Shown here one piece after another: positions 17,431 through 27,400 of a DNA stretch of 64,000 bases. Origin of the DNA: Bordetella parapertussis (lineage in GTDB: Bacteria > Bacteroidota > Bacteroidia > Chitinophagales > Chitinophagaceae); contig CALQJX020000011.1 in assembly GCA_943331005.2 (NCBI GenBank), forward strand, positions 1-64,000. Direction: 5' to 3'. The translations under genes and the position numbers were made by a program. Under the pieces are notes generated by a model. That model saw nothing but the letters and a program-made list of their open reading frames with translations. It had not been told where the DNA came from and made no database searches. Numbering within the stretch: the first letter of the stretch is position 1; each line of letters begins with the position of its first letter.

Positions 17431-17655
17431 TTATTTAGTTGCTGGAGCAGCAGCTGGAGCAGCAGCTGGAGTTGCAGCAGCAGCAGAATCAGTTGTAGCT
17501 GGAGCAGCTTCTGGAGCTGGAGCTGGAGCAGCTTCAGCAGCTGGAGCTTCAGTAGTAGCTGGAGTTTCAGTAGCAGCTTCGTTGCTAGAGCTTCCGCATG
17601 ATGCAACGAACAGACCCATTGTAAGAGCGAATACGCTCAGTTTTACTAATTTCAT
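17431..17655 (-). CDS. Small Ala/Pro/Thr-rich lipoprotein
   Basis: The product is 74 aa from the ATG at 17655; the longer frame upstream has no support. MKLVKLSVFALTMGLFVASC is a lipoprotein signal with the lipobox FVASC, so the mature N terminus is the lipidated Cys 20. The remaining 55 residues are low complexity, made almost only of Ala, Pro, Glu and Thr (PAAAPAAAPATK at the end). The gene is short, has two strong terminators behind it and a long AT-rich leader in front, which suggests high expression. No family recognised. It may be a surface or periplasmic spacer-like lipoprotein. Confidence 0.75.
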   Translation of the reverse strand: MKLVKLSVFALTMGLFVASCGSSSNEAATETPATTEAPAAEAAPAPAPEAAPATTDSAAAATPAAAPAAAPATK

Positions 17656-17704
17656 AACTTTTGTTTTTAGATGGTTATGTAGGTTTATACGGGATTGAAG
17701 AAAA

Positions 17705-17803
17705 GGTAACCCCCGATTTTTGCATATTTTTAAATAAATTTCTAAATTATTGATAATCAATTAAATTGTTCTGAAAATTATTTTCAAAAAAGTCGGTTAC
17801 CCC
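17705..17803. repeat. Imperfect inverted repeat bracketing an AT-rich segment
   Basis: GGTAACCCCCGATTTTT (17705-17721) and AAAAAAGTCGGTTACCCC (about 17786-17803) are near-complements. They enclose about 65 bp that are almost all A and T, including GAAAATTATTTTC. The element lies between the divergent lipoprotein and ALDH genes and may be regulatory. Confidence 0.45.
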
Positions 17804-17886
17804 TTCTGTTTTGTTGTTGCGGCTAGATCATTTTCCTGATTTTAGTCCGGTAATGCACGTCTTTGGTGCGAAAAAGCGACTGTACG

Positions 17887-17918
17887 TTGACTTTTGACTG
17901 AACATAGCCGTACTTTTG
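17887..17918 (+). promoter_or_regulatory. Promoter of the ALDH gene (TTG, N21, TACTTTTG)
   Basis: TTG at 17887-17889 and an exact -7 box TACTTTTG at 17911-17918 are 21 nt apart. The G of the box is 6 nt before the A of the ATG at 17924, so the transcript is probably leaderless. Confidence 0.6.
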
Positions 17919-17923
17919 CCATT

Positions 17924-19381
17924 ATGAATCTGTCAGCACCTGCACAAATAGCCAATTATATAGGAGGTTCTCTGCAAGCCCCACTGAATGGCAAGTATAT
18001 TCCTAATACCAACCCTGCTACTGGGGAGGTATACAGCCAATCGCCGGATAGTGATGTGCAGGATGTGGAAGCGGCTGTTGCAGCAGCAAGGGCAGCATTT
18101 CCGGCATGGAGTGTTACCCCTGCCGAAGAGCGTTTCAGGATACTGAACCGTATTGCCGAGCTGATAGATCAAAATCTGGACGCACTGGCGCTGGCTGAGA
18201 CGAATGATAATGGTAAGCCGCTTTCGCTGAGCAAAAGGGTGGATATACCCCGGGCTTCCAGCAATTTCAGGTTTTTTGCTACCGGCATCATGCATTTCAG
18301 CACAGAGAGCCATAATATGGAAGACAAGGCGATCAACTATACCCTGCGCCAGCCGGTGGGAGTGGTAGGTTGTATCTCTCCCTGGAACCTGCCATTGTAT
18401 CTCTTTACCTGGAAGATAGCCCCGGCCCTTGCAGCCGGGAACTGTGTGGTGGCCAAGCCCAGCGAGGTTACCCCCATGACCGCCTATCTGCTGAGTATCA
18501 TATGTATAGAGGCCGGTCTGCCTGCAGGTGTGCTGAATATACTGCATGGCACAGGGCCGGGTTGCGGATCGGCTATAGTAGCACATCCGGTTATCAAGGC
18601 CATTTCTTTTACAGGTAGTACTCGTGCCGGTAAGGAAATAGCGGCTACCGCAGCTCCTATGTTCAAAAAGATATCTCTGGAGCTGGGCGGTAAGAATCCC
18701 AACATCATTTTTGCCGATTGCGACTGGGAAAAAATGATGCGCACTACTATTATGTCCTCATTCAGCAATCAGGGACAGATATGCCTGTGCGGCAGTCGCA
18801 TACTGGTTGAAGAAAGTATCTACGAAAAATTCAAAGAAGAATTCATAGCACGCACCCGTAAGCTCACTGTAGGTGATCCGCTGGATGAACAGAGCAGGCA
18901 GGGTGCCGTGGTAAGCAATATGCACTTCGAAAAAGTGCTGGGATGTTTAGAACTGGCAAAAGAGGAAGGCGGAACAGTGCTGCATGGTGGAAAGGCGGTG
19001 AAACTGACCGGCAGATGCGAAAACGGTCTGTTCATAGAGCCAACCATAATAGAGGGGCTTGGTGCCGGTTGCCGTACCAATATGGAAGAGATCTTTGGCC
19101 CTGTAGTTACGCTGCAGTCTTTCAAAACCGAGGACGAAGCCCTGCAGCTGGCAAACACCAGCGATTATGGTCTATCTGCAACTATATGGACGCAGGATGT
19201 GAGCCGCGCCAACAGGGTGGCCGGCAAGGTGAACAGCGGTATCATTTGGGTGAACTGCTGGTTGCTGCGCGATCTGCGTACGCCATTTGGCGGTTTCAAG
19301 AGCAGTGGTGTGGGTCGCGAAGGCGGCTGGGATGCCCTGCGTTTCTTTACAGAACCCAAGAATGTGTGCATAGAGTTATAA
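17924..19381 (+). CDS. Aldehyde dehydrogenase, 2-aminomuconic/2-hydroxymuconic semialdehyde type
   Basis: This 485-aa NAD(P)+-dependent enzyme oxidises an aldehyde to the acid. The ALDH motifs are complete: SPWNLPLYLFTWKIAPALAAGN, the cofactor loop SFTGSTRAGKEIA, general base Glu in LELGGKNPN, and nucleophile Cys in NQGQICLCGSRI. The C-terminal segment VNCWLLRDLRTPFGGFKSSGVGREGG resembles ALDH8/2-hydroxymuconic semialdehyde dehydrogenases, which act in tryptophan (kynurenine) or catechol breakdown. The specific substrate is inference, since no other gene of those pathways is nearby. The start at 17924 is chosen because a TTG at 17894 lies inside the promoter. Confidence 0.88.
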   Translation: MNLSAPAQIANYIGGSLQAPLNGKYIPNTNPATGEVYSQSPDSDVQDVEAAVAAARAAFPAWSVTPAEERFRILNRIAELIDQNLDALALAETNDNGKPLSLSKRVDIPRASSNFRFFATGIMHFSTESHNMEDKAINYTLRQPVGVVGCISPWNLPLYLFTWKIAPALAAGNCVVAKPSEVTPMTAYLLSIICIEAGLPAGVLNILHGTGPGCGSAIVAHPVIKAISFTGSTRAGKEIAATAAPMFKKISLELGGKNPNIIFADCDWEKMMRTTIMSSFSNQGQICLCGSRILVEESIYEKFKEEFIARTRKLTVGDPLDEQSRQGAVVSNMHFEKVLGCLELAKEEGGTVLHGGKAVKLTGRCENGLFIEPTIIEGLGAGCRTNMEEIFGPVVTLQSFKTEDEALQLANTSDYGLSATIWTQDVSRANRVAGKVNSGIIWVNCWLLRDLRTPFGGFKSSGVGREGGWDALRFFTEPKNVCIEL

Positions 19382-19385
19382 AAAA

Positions 19386-19412
19386 ATACAGCCGCCTGTG
19401 TGGCGACTGTAT
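19386..19412 (-). terminator. Hairpin with minus-strand T-run, probable ribD terminator
   Basis: ATACAG-C-CGCC, loop TGTGT, GGCG-A-CTGTAT, one mismatch. On the minus strand it is followed by six T. It also lies directly after the ALDH stop, so it may protect that 3' end. The rest of 19413-19559 shows no gene. Confidence 0.5.
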
Positions 19413-19559
19413 CCTGAATGAATTGCAACCAAATAAAAAGAGAGGGTCAATAGGGAATAATCTTTCGTAAGCTGAAAAATGAAAGATAAGGTTTACGGTT
19501 GAGTTAATTAATCCTGCTTATATAAGACCGCTCTATTAAATAAAAGGTTGGGATAACTG

Positions 19560-20609
19560 TTAAAGTGCCATACCTGTTACATATTTGTACGGGTTGTTTT
19601 TATTCAGGAATACCTGCAGTTTATCTTCGCCGGATGATCTGTCTAGTACAAGCAGGTCATTGGAAAGCGTAGGTGCTGACAAGCCATTGCCGATGGAGTT
19701 TTTACCGGTAAATACACGTGCCTCGTCCCATAAACCACTGGTTATAAAGCTGTTGAGCAGCTGAGCGCCCCCTTCTACTATCAGAGAAAGCATTTTAGCA
19801 TCGTATAGCCGCGACATAAGTGCCGGCAACAGATCGCTGAATGGCATATTAATATAGTGTACGTTGCCCGATATGGTCTCTTCTCCTTCAGTTATTATCC
19901 ATGTAGCGGCATCTTCGTTGAACAGATGATGCGAGTGCGGCAAAGAAAGCCGCCTGTCGAGCGCAATTCTGAGGGGCTGTTTGCCGGTATGCAGCCTTGC
20001 TGTTAGTCTGGGGTTATCGTTGAGTGCCGTGGTATAGCCTACCATTATTGCCGCTTCTTCTGTGCGCCACTGGTGCGATAGCAACATACTTTCCGGTCCT
20101 GAGATCTGTACACTCTGTCGGTCTGTAGTGCCTATGAAGCCATCGGTAGTTTGGGCCCATTTCAGTATGATGTAGGGGCGTTTGCTGGTATGAGCGCAGA
20201 AAAAGCGCCTGTTCAGCCATAGGCCTTCCATATCCAGCAAACCTGTTGTGACCGATGCACCTGCCTCCTGCAATATGGCAATACCCTTGCCGTTCACTTT
20301 TCCAAATGGATCAGGGTTGGCTATGATGACATTTTTTATCCCTTCGGTAACGAGGCGGGTTGCGCAGGGAGGTGTGAGCCCGAAATGGGCGCAGGGCTCC
20401 AGGCTCACATACATGGTGCTTTCGGGTATCAGGTGTTTATCGGCTGCTGCAACATTGTCCAGGCAATTTACCTCGGCATGAGGCGCCCCGTAGTAATGAT
20501 GATACCCTTCGCCGATCATCCTGTCGTTATATATCAGCACAGCACCCACCATTGGGTTGGGGCTTGTGTGCCCCTTTGCCATTTCGGCAATTTGCAGGCA
20601 TCTGCGCAT
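19560..20609 (-). CDS. ribD: Bifunctional riboflavin enzyme RibD (deaminase/reductase)
   Basis: This 349-aa protein catalyses the second and third steps of riboflavin synthesis: deamination of diaminohydroxyphosphoribosylaminopyrimidine, then NADPH reduction of the ribosyl group. The deaminase half (about 1-145) has the zinc site APHAEVNCL with HAE, and SLEPCAHFGLTPPCA with PCxxxGxxPPC-like spacing. The reductase half (from about 150) has RPYIILKWAQTTDG and LIVEGGAQLLNSFI. The ATG at 20609 begins MRRCLQIAEMAKGHTSPNPMVGAV, as in the family; 43 further residues in the open frame are not RibD-like and would overlap a possible -7 box TACCTTGT at 20661-20668. Confidence 0.95.
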   Translation of the reverse strand: MRRCLQIAEMAKGHTSPNPMVGAVLIYNDRMIGEGYHHYYGAPHAEVNCLDNVAAADKHLIPESTMYVSLEPCAHFGLTPPCATRLVTEGIKNVIIANPDPFGKVNGKGIAILQEAGASVTTGLLDMEGLWLNRRFFCAHTSKRPYIILKWAQTTDGFIGTTDRQSVQISGPESMLLSHQWRTEEAAIMVGYTTALNDNPRLTARLHTGKQPLRIALDRRLSLPHSHHLFNEDAATWIITEGEETISGNVHYINMPFSDLLPALMSRLYDAKMLSLIVEGGAQLLNSFITSGLWDEARVFTGKNSIGNGLSAPTLSNDLLVLDRSSGEDKLQVFLNKNNPYKYVTGMAL

Positions 20610-20801
20610 ATATGTTGTGTGGTTCCCGGTTGTCACAGGTTGTTGCTTAGAATTGATACCACAAGGTACGCACTCATAGGATTTCTTCCATGAATCTATG
20701 CCTGTATTAAAATATTGATGTAATACAGGTAAAGGCAATGTTTTTGTTTAATTTTACTGCGTAATTTATGTTATAACTGCAAAGAATTTATAAAGTTTCA
20801 T

Positions 20802-20809
20802 TATATTGC
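20802..20809 (+). promoter_or_regulatory. Possible -7 box TATATTGC of the Ig-repeat gene
   Basis: The box is similar to TATCTTGC found before the second Ig-repeat gene. It is about 32 nt before the ATG at 20842. No clear -33 element is seen, so support is modest. Confidence 0.35.
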
Positions 20810-20841
20810 GATTCCTTTTATTTATGACCAACTATTCTGCT

Positions 20842-23800
20842 ATGAAGAATGTGCTACTCCTGATATTGTTGTTTTGTGCTGCCCGACTGGAGGCTACTCC
20901 ATTTCCGCCGGTATTGCCACCTGTAACAGGTACTTTAACGGTATGTTCGGGTCAGAATACAACACTTGCAAACGCTACAGCAGGTGGTGCTTGGACCAGC
21001 ACCAACATAGCAGTTGCAACCATAGATGGTACTACGGGTGTAGTGACGGGTGTTGCGGCAGGTACCGCAACCATTTCTTATACAGTTGGAGCAGATGTAG
21101 CTACGGAAGTTGTAACAGTGAATGCTACCCCTAATGCAATTACAGGAAGTAGTTCGGTATGTGTGGGTGCATCAGCAACATTGGCCAGTACTACAACAGG
21201 CGGTACATGGCTCTCTTCTATTCCGGGTATCGCAACAATAGGTTCCTCTTCCGGTTCTGTTTCTGGTGTGTCTGCAGGGGTATTGGTTGTGTCTTATACT
21301 GCAGGCGGCTGCTCTTCTACATACCTTATCACCATAAATGCCCTGCCATTTGCCGGAGGCATAACAGGAACAGATAACGTTTGTACAGGAAATACAATGC
21401 TGCTTTCGAATACTACTACAGGCGGTTCATGGTCGTCTGCCAATACAGCAATAGCTACAGTGGGAACAGGTGGTACAGTTACCGGAGTATCGGCAGGAGC
21501 TACTCATATATCATATACAGTCACTAATACCTGTGGTTCGTCTTCTGTTTCCTATCAGATCACAGTTAACACACTGCCTGCCACAGGGGCTATAACAGGC
21601 AATGCGCCTCTATGCGTTGCAAATACACTGGCGTTGGGTAATGTAGTTACAGGAGGCGTGTGGACCTCAGTAAACACCGCAATAGCTACAATTGGCACAT
21701 CGGGTGTGGTGACGGGAGTTGCTGCGGGTATAGATACCATATCTTATACTACCACAAACGTTTGTGGCAGTAATACTATAACTGATATAGTAACCGTTAA
21801 CCCGCTGCCTGCTGCTATAACAGGTGCAGGTACAGTATGTAATGGTATGACCATAACACTGAGTAATGATACTACCGGCGGTACATGGAGCAGCACAAGT
21901 AATGCTACAGTAGGTTCTGCAACCGGTATAGTTACTGCATTGCATATAGGTACTGCCACTATCAGTTATACAATGCCTACAGGTTGCCGTGCTACAAAGG
22001 TGGTAACAGTAAGTACCAGTCCTAAAGTGATAACAGGAACAAAAAACATTTGCCAGGGTTTTACAGTAGCACTTTCTGATACTACTACTGGTGGTACATG
22101 GAGTACAGCAGGCGCCAATATTAGCGTAGGTGGCGCTACGGGTGTTGTTGCAGGTATTACTACAGGTACCGCAATTGTCAGTTACACAATAGCAAATGGC
22201 TGTTATGTGACCACTACAGTGACCGTTAATCTTTCTCCCGGTCCTATAACCGGTGATACTTCGGTATGTCGTCTGATTACAGCACCACTTACCAATACAG
22301 TAGCGGGTGGTACCTGGAGCAGCAGCAGCACTGTTGTTGCTATAGTGGGTTCCATAACTGGCGTAGTAACAGGTATGACAGTGGGTACAGCACGTATTAC
22401 TTACAAAATGCCGGGCAACTGTATTGCCACCACTACTATGACAGTACTTACTGCACCACAGCCGGTAACAGGTACACTCACATTTTGCGAGGGGGCTACC
22501 ACAACACTCAGCAGCACTACTTATGGTGGTGTATGGATAAGTTCCAATACTGCTGTAGCAGCAGTGGTTACGCCAACGGGTGTTGTAGCCGGTGTTTCCG
22601 CTGGTACCTCTGCTGTTTCATATGCATTGGCTAATGGTTGTTTCAAATCAGCAGTAGTAACAGTAAATCCGCTACCTGCCTCTATAACCGGAACAACTAC
22701 TGTATGTGCAGGCCGCACTACTACACTGGCAACAACCAGTACCGGTGGTTTGTGGAGCACATCAGGCAGCAACGTTACTATAGGTTCTGCCTCTGCAATA
22801 GTAACAGGTATTTCTGCCGGTACGGCGGTGGTTACTTACCGCATAGCGGCGACAGGTTGCAGAAAAACAACTATAATAACAGTAAATGAAACACCTGCGG
22901 CTATTGCAGGCACTACGTCGGTTTGTGAAGCGGCAACTACATTGCTATCCAGCACACCCATAACCGGTACCTGGACCAGCGCAGATACTTCTGTTGCAAC
23001 CATTGGTGTCGCAGCAGGTCTCGCAGCAGGTGTTCATGCCGGGTCAACAACTATAACTTATACGCTGCCGGTTGGTGGTTGCTACAAAGTAGCTACTGTG
23101 AACGTAAATCCACTGCCTGCTCCAATAACCGGTCCGGCAAGTGTTTGTGAGGGATCGAGCATAACTATGGCCAGCACTACTACCGGTGGTTCCTGGACCA
23201 GTGGCGCACCCACTGTAGCAACAGCGGCTGTTTCATCGGGTGTGGTGACAGGCGTGTCTGCAGGTACAACCAATATTACTTATACCATAGGTTCAGGTTG
23301 CAAAAGAACAACAGTACTGACTGTAAATTCACTTCCTTCTCCGGGACTTATAGCTGTGCCGGGCTCCGTTTGCCAGACAGCAACGGTTACCATAGCTGCA
23401 ACAGTGCCGGGTGGTACATGGAGCGCTTCTTCGGGCCATACATCGGTATCTTCTACGGGTGTAGTGTTGGGTGTGAGCGGCGGTGCTGATACCATTACCT
23501 ACACTGTGACCGGTGTTTGCGGTTCATCAACAGTATCACAGACAATAACAGTAAATCCGTTACCGGATTCGGGAACTATCGTTGGTATCAATGATGTTTG
23601 TGTCGGTGGTACTACCACGCTTAGCCATTCGTTGCATAGCGGCACATGGAGCATAGCAGGAGGTTCGGTTGCTACAGTTTCTGCTGTAGGTGAGGTGGCA
23701 GGTTTGGCAGCAGGTACTGCTATTGTAACGTATACCCGCACCAATAGCTGCGGCTCTTCTTATGCTACTACAATAGTAACAGTGCATGTGCTGGCAAATG

Positions 23801-24303
23801 CGGGCGCCATAACAGGCATTGACAGCATGTGTATGGGTGACACCTCAACCCTTATCAATGCAACCGGTGGCGGTACATGGGTGAGCGCGAGCAGCTGGGT
23901 AGCCAGTTTGGTTGCAGGCACAGGCAAAATAAAGGCTTTGTTCCCGGGTACAGCAGTAATCATGTATGTGGTATCAAATGTATGTAGTGCAGATACTTCT
24001 TACCATACAGTAGTAGTGAAGACGCAGTTACAGTGCGAGACTGCTGTAAAAGAAACAACAGCTGGTGCAGTTGCTTTCAGGTTGTATCCAAATCCGGCAG
24101 GCAGTGTAATGACGGTGGAAACTCCTGTAGCCGGTACACTTACAGTTGTGTCGCCTGATGGCAGGGTGACAGGTCAGTACAAAGTACAGGGTGCAGCAAC
24201 CCAGATCACCATGCCTGCAGGAACTGCTGCGGGTATCTACTTCTGCCGTTTTGCAGGAGCAGACGGCTCTTCGGCCACAGTGAAGCTGGTATACGAACCA
24301 TAA
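20842..24303 (+). CDS. Secreted Ig-like repeat protein with type IX sorting domain
   Basis: The product is 1153 aa. A signal peptide (MKNVLLLILLFCAARLEA) is followed by 14 tandem Ig-like (Big_2-like) repeats of about 70-80 aa and a C-terminal T9SS sorting domain of about 84 aa that starts near FRLYPNPAGSVMTVETP and ends in KLVYEP. Most repeats keep the pattern ITGxxxVCxG, GGTWSS, IATVG, GVVTGVSAGT, ISYT, GC, VTVNPLP. The paired Cys suggests one disulfide per domain. The sorting domain is cleaved when the protein crosses the outer membrane through the type IX system, so it should be cell-surface or released. No enzymatic domain is visible; adhesion or a structural role is plausible. It stands alone between ribD (divergent) and the GH3 fusion, with its own terminator. 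Confidence 0.9.
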   Translation: MKNVLLLILLFCAARLEATPFPPVLPPVTGTLTVCSGQNTTLANATAGGAWTSTNIAVATIDGTTGVVTGVAAGTATISYTVGADVATEVVTVNATPNAITGSSSVCVGASATLASTTTGGTWLSSIPGIATIGSSSGSVSGVSAGVLVVSYTAGGCSSTYLITINALPFAGGITGTDNVCTGNTMLLSNTTTGGSWSSANTAIATVGTGGTVTGVSAGATHISYTVTNTCGSSSVSYQITVNTLPATGAITGNAPLCVANTLALGNVVTGGVWTSVNTAIATIGTSGVVTGVAAGIDTISYTTTNVCGSNTITDIVTVNPLPAAITGAGTVCNGMTITLSNDTTGGTWSSTSNATVGSATGIVTALHIGTATISYTMPTGCRATKVVTVSTSPKVITGTKNICQGFTVALSDTTTGGTWSTAGANISVGGATGVVAGITTGTAIVSYTIANGCYVTTTVTVNLSPGPITGDTSVCRLITAPLTNTVAGGTWSSSSTVVAIVGSITGVVTGMTVGTARITYKMPGNCIATTTMTVLTAPQPVTGTLTFCEGATTTLSSTTYGGVWISSNTAVAAVVTPTGVVAGVSAGTSAVSYALANGCFKSAVVTVNPLPASITGTTTVCAGRTTTLATTSTGGLWSTSGSNVTIGSASAIVTGISAGTAVVTYRIAATGCRKTTIITVNETPAAIAGTTSVCEAATTLLSSTPITGTWTSADTSVATIGVAAGLAAGVHAGSTTITYTLPVGGCYKVATVNVNPLPAPITGPASVCEGSSITMASTTTGGSWTSGAPTVATAAVSSGVVTGVSAGTTNITYTIGSGCKRTTVLTVNSLPSPGLIAVPGSVCQTATVTIAATVPGGTWSASSGHTSVSSTGVVLGVSGGADTITYTVTGVCGSSTVSQTITVNPLPDSGTIVGINDVCVGGTTTLSHSLHSGTWSIAGGSVATVSAVGEVAGLAAGTAIVTYTRTNSCGSSYATTIVTVHVLANAGAITGIDSMCMGDTSTLINATGGGTWVSASSWVASLVAGTGKIKALFPGTAVIMYVVSNVCSADTSYHTVVVKTQLQCETAVKETTAGAVAFRLYPNPAGSVMTVETPVAGTLTVVSPDGRVTGQYKVQGAATQITMPAGTAAGIYFCRFAGADGSSATVKLVYEP
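20917..24048 (+). repeat. Coding tandem repeat array, 14 Ig-like units
   Basis: Fourteen units of roughly 210-235 bp, diverged at DNA level but with clear shared protein pattern (VC near the start, GGTW, SYT, GC, VTVN-P). Recombination between units could change the protein's length. A related array of 11 units exists at about 51168-54992 on the other strand. Confidence 0.85.
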
Positions 24304-24347
24304 AATATACAGGAAGCATTTTTAGCCTTTTGTTCATCAATATTTTC

Positions 24348-24381
24348 AAGCTCCGGACTCTGTTCCGGGGCTTATTTTTTT
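24348..24381 (+). terminator. Intrinsic terminator of the Ig-repeat gene
   Basis: AAGCTCCGGA, loop CTCTGT, TCCGGGGCTT, then A and seven T. The stem is 10 bp with one T-G pair. It ends about 40 nt before the GH3 gene start, and its T-run also supplies the TTTG at 24379-24382. Confidence 0.85.
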
Positions 24382-24406
24382 GGTGTAATATTTTTAGGAA
24401 TAAGGT

Positions 24407-24414
24407 TACTTTTG
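24407..24414 (+). promoter_or_regulatory. -7 promoter box TACTTTTG of the GH3/beta-lactamase gene
   Basis: Exact TAnnTTTG. TTTG at 24379-24382 could be the -33 element, with a long spacing of 24 nt. The G of the -7 box is 6 nt before the A of the ATG at 24420, as at the ALDH and AraC genes. Confidence 0.55.
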
Positions 24415-24419
24415 TTATT

Positions 24420-27400
24420 ATGAGGATGAATACCCGCAGATGGATTGTTGCATTGCTTTTCCTGCTGTCTTTTGGTGCTCCTGCTTTAGGGCAGGCGCAA
24501 TACAGAAACAGGGCGCAGTCTGCAGAAAAAAGCAACAAGGCAAATTGGGTCGATAGCGTTTTTAATGCTTTGAGCATGGAAGAGCGCATCGGGCAGTTAC
24601 TTATGGTTGCTGCATACTCGGGCGGCAAGAATTATAACGAAGAGCGTATTAACGAATTGCTGAATGCGCATCAGGTAGGCGGTCTTATATTCATGCAGGG
24701 TGGCCCTGCCAGGCAGGCAATGCTCACCAATAAATACCAGCGTATGGCGCAGGTGCCGCTGCTTATAGCCATGGATGCGGAATGGGGAGTGGGCATGAGG
24801 CTGGATAGTGTAAAGCCGTTCCCTAGACAGATGATGCTGGGTGCTACCCGAGACACAGGGTTGGTATATAAAGAAGCGGCTGCAATAGCGGCTCAGTTCA
24901 AAAGACTGGGAGTGCATATCAATTTTGCACCCGATGTGGATGTGAACAACAATCCGGCCAATCCGGTCATCAATTCCCGTTCTTATGGCGAGGACAAAGT
25001 ATGGGTGGCCCGACTGGGCAGGGCCTATGTGCGTGGCCTGCAACAAAATGGGGTAATTGCCTGTGCCAAACATTTTCCCGGGCATGGCAATACCAGTGTA
25101 GATTCTCACAACGACCTTCCACTTATATCGCGTTCGGTGGCTCAGCTTGATTCTATAGAGTTGTATCCATTCAGGCAGATGATTGCCGAGAAGGTGAAGT
25201 CGGTAATGGTAGCACATCTTGAAGTGCCTTCGCTGGATACAGCGCAACATGTACCTACCAGTCTTTCTTACAATGCTATAACAGGGCTGCTGCGCAACAG
25301 GCTGCACTTCAATGGTCTGGTTGTAACAGATGGGCTCAACATGCAGGGACTTACAAAGTACTTTGCACCGGGTGAGGCAGAGATGCGTGCATTTGCAGCT
25401 GGCAATGACATTATGCTGATGCCGCCTGATGTGCCTGCCGCAATAAGCAAAATAAAGATGGCAATAGACAGCGGCGTGATACCTGCTGCCATGCTGGAGA
25501 CAAGTGTGAAGAAGATACTGGCTGCCAAGTACGATATGGGACTTGCTACCTGGAAGGATATAGAACCTTATGGTATACTTAAGGATATGAACAAAGATGC
25601 AGACAGCACCCGCAGCAGGGTGGCGAGGGCTGCAGTAACTTTGGTAAAAGACGACAACCAGATACTGAAAAAGATAAACGAGACCATGCGCATTGGGTAT
25701 GTAGGTATCAATGCCAGCGAGTCTACACCACTCTTTGAGCTGCTCAATGATAAGTTTGATAATGTAAAAGCTGAATGGCTGCCCAAGGGTAGCAAAGTAG
25801 ATAGTGTGCAGCGTGTTTTAGAGCGTCTTTCGCGCTACAGCAGTGTGATAGTGGCAGTGCATAACCTGAACTATACTCCTGGTGGCAATTATGGCCTTAA
25901 CGATGAGTCTATTGCCTTTTTGCAACAGGCAGGCTGCATGCGCAATGTTATGGTAGTGGTGCTGGGCAATGCCTATGCTACACAATATTTCTGTGGTGCA
26001 GGTTCTGTGATGGTGGGTTATGAAGACGACACTCTTACAGAGAAAGCTGTAGCCAATATATTACTGAAGAAAGCAAAAGCAAAAGGCAAATTGCCGGTGA
26101 CAGCATGCCTCGACGGGCAGAGTGTTTGTCCGTCACCCTTCAAGTTGCGTACGGTACTCAAAGAGCCTGCTGCTGTGCTGCGCCATGTATATCCCGGCGA
26201 TGCCGGAGTAGTGGAGCAGGAGGCGCTTAATCGTCTGGACATGTTCATGGCGCGTTGTGTGGCAGATGGGGTATTCCCCGGTTGCCGTGTGCTGGCAGCA
26301 AGAAATGGCAATATCTTCTATGATCGTTCGTTCGGCTATCTCGACTATAATAAAGACAAACGTGTAGATACCAACACTATTTATGACGTGGCTTCCTGCA
26401 CCAAGGTGCTGGCTACCAACATATCGGTGATGCGGTTGTATGAGCAGGGCAAACTGGACCTTGATAAGACCATAGGCTATTATCTGCCGCAGGCAAAGGG
26501 CACCAACAAGGCCGATCTGATGATAAGGGATCTGCTGCTGCATCAGGCCGGACTAAAGGGCTGGATACCCTTCTTTAAAGATGTAGTAGATAAGAATGGT
26601 AAAATTCGTGCAGAGCTGGTAAGAGACAGGTCTCAGCCGGGTTTCACTACACAGCTGAGCAGCAATGTGTTTCTGCGCAATGACTATTTAGATACCATGT
26701 GGGCTGCCATTTACGATAGCAAACTGGACAATGCAGGTAAAATGGTGTACAGCGATCTGGACTTCTATTTTATGGCTGCTATAGTGAAGGAGATAACAGG
26801 TAAGAGTGTAGACAAATATGCCGATGAAGAGTTCTACAAACCTTTGGGACTGAAGCATACGCTCTATAATCCGCTGCGCAAATTTGATGTTTCTGAAATA
26901 GCACCTACAGAAATAGAGACCACCTTCAGGGCGGGTACTATTCGTGGTTTTGTGCATGATCCGGGAGCGGCTATGCTAGGCGGTGTAGGAGGTCATGCTG
27001 GCCTGTTCTCAACCGCTGAAGATGTAGCTGTTATCTTCCAGATGCTTGCCAATAAGGGAGTATATGCAGGCAAGAGATACTTCAAGGCAGAGACTGTGGA
27101 TATGTTCACAGCCTATGGCAGTAAACTGAGCCATCGTGCACTGGGCTTTGACAAGGCATTACCCAAAGAAGATAATGGTGGTGGTGCCGGCGACAGATGG
27201 AGTGCGCTTACTTTCGGGCATCAGGGTTTTACTGGTACCTGTGTCTGGGCCGATCCGGCAAGTGGAGTGGTTTTCGTATTCCTTTCCAACAGGGTATACC
27301 CATCGGGCTCCAATACCAAGATCAATAAGTTGAGTGTGCGCACTGTAGCGCAGGATTATATTTATGAAGCATTGGGTATACCACTGAACACGCAACGTGG

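Noticed and set aside
20917-24048. Possible DNA-level repeat element such as an insertion or VNTR
   Set aside because: The repeats are in frame, protein-level Ig-like units inside one long gene.
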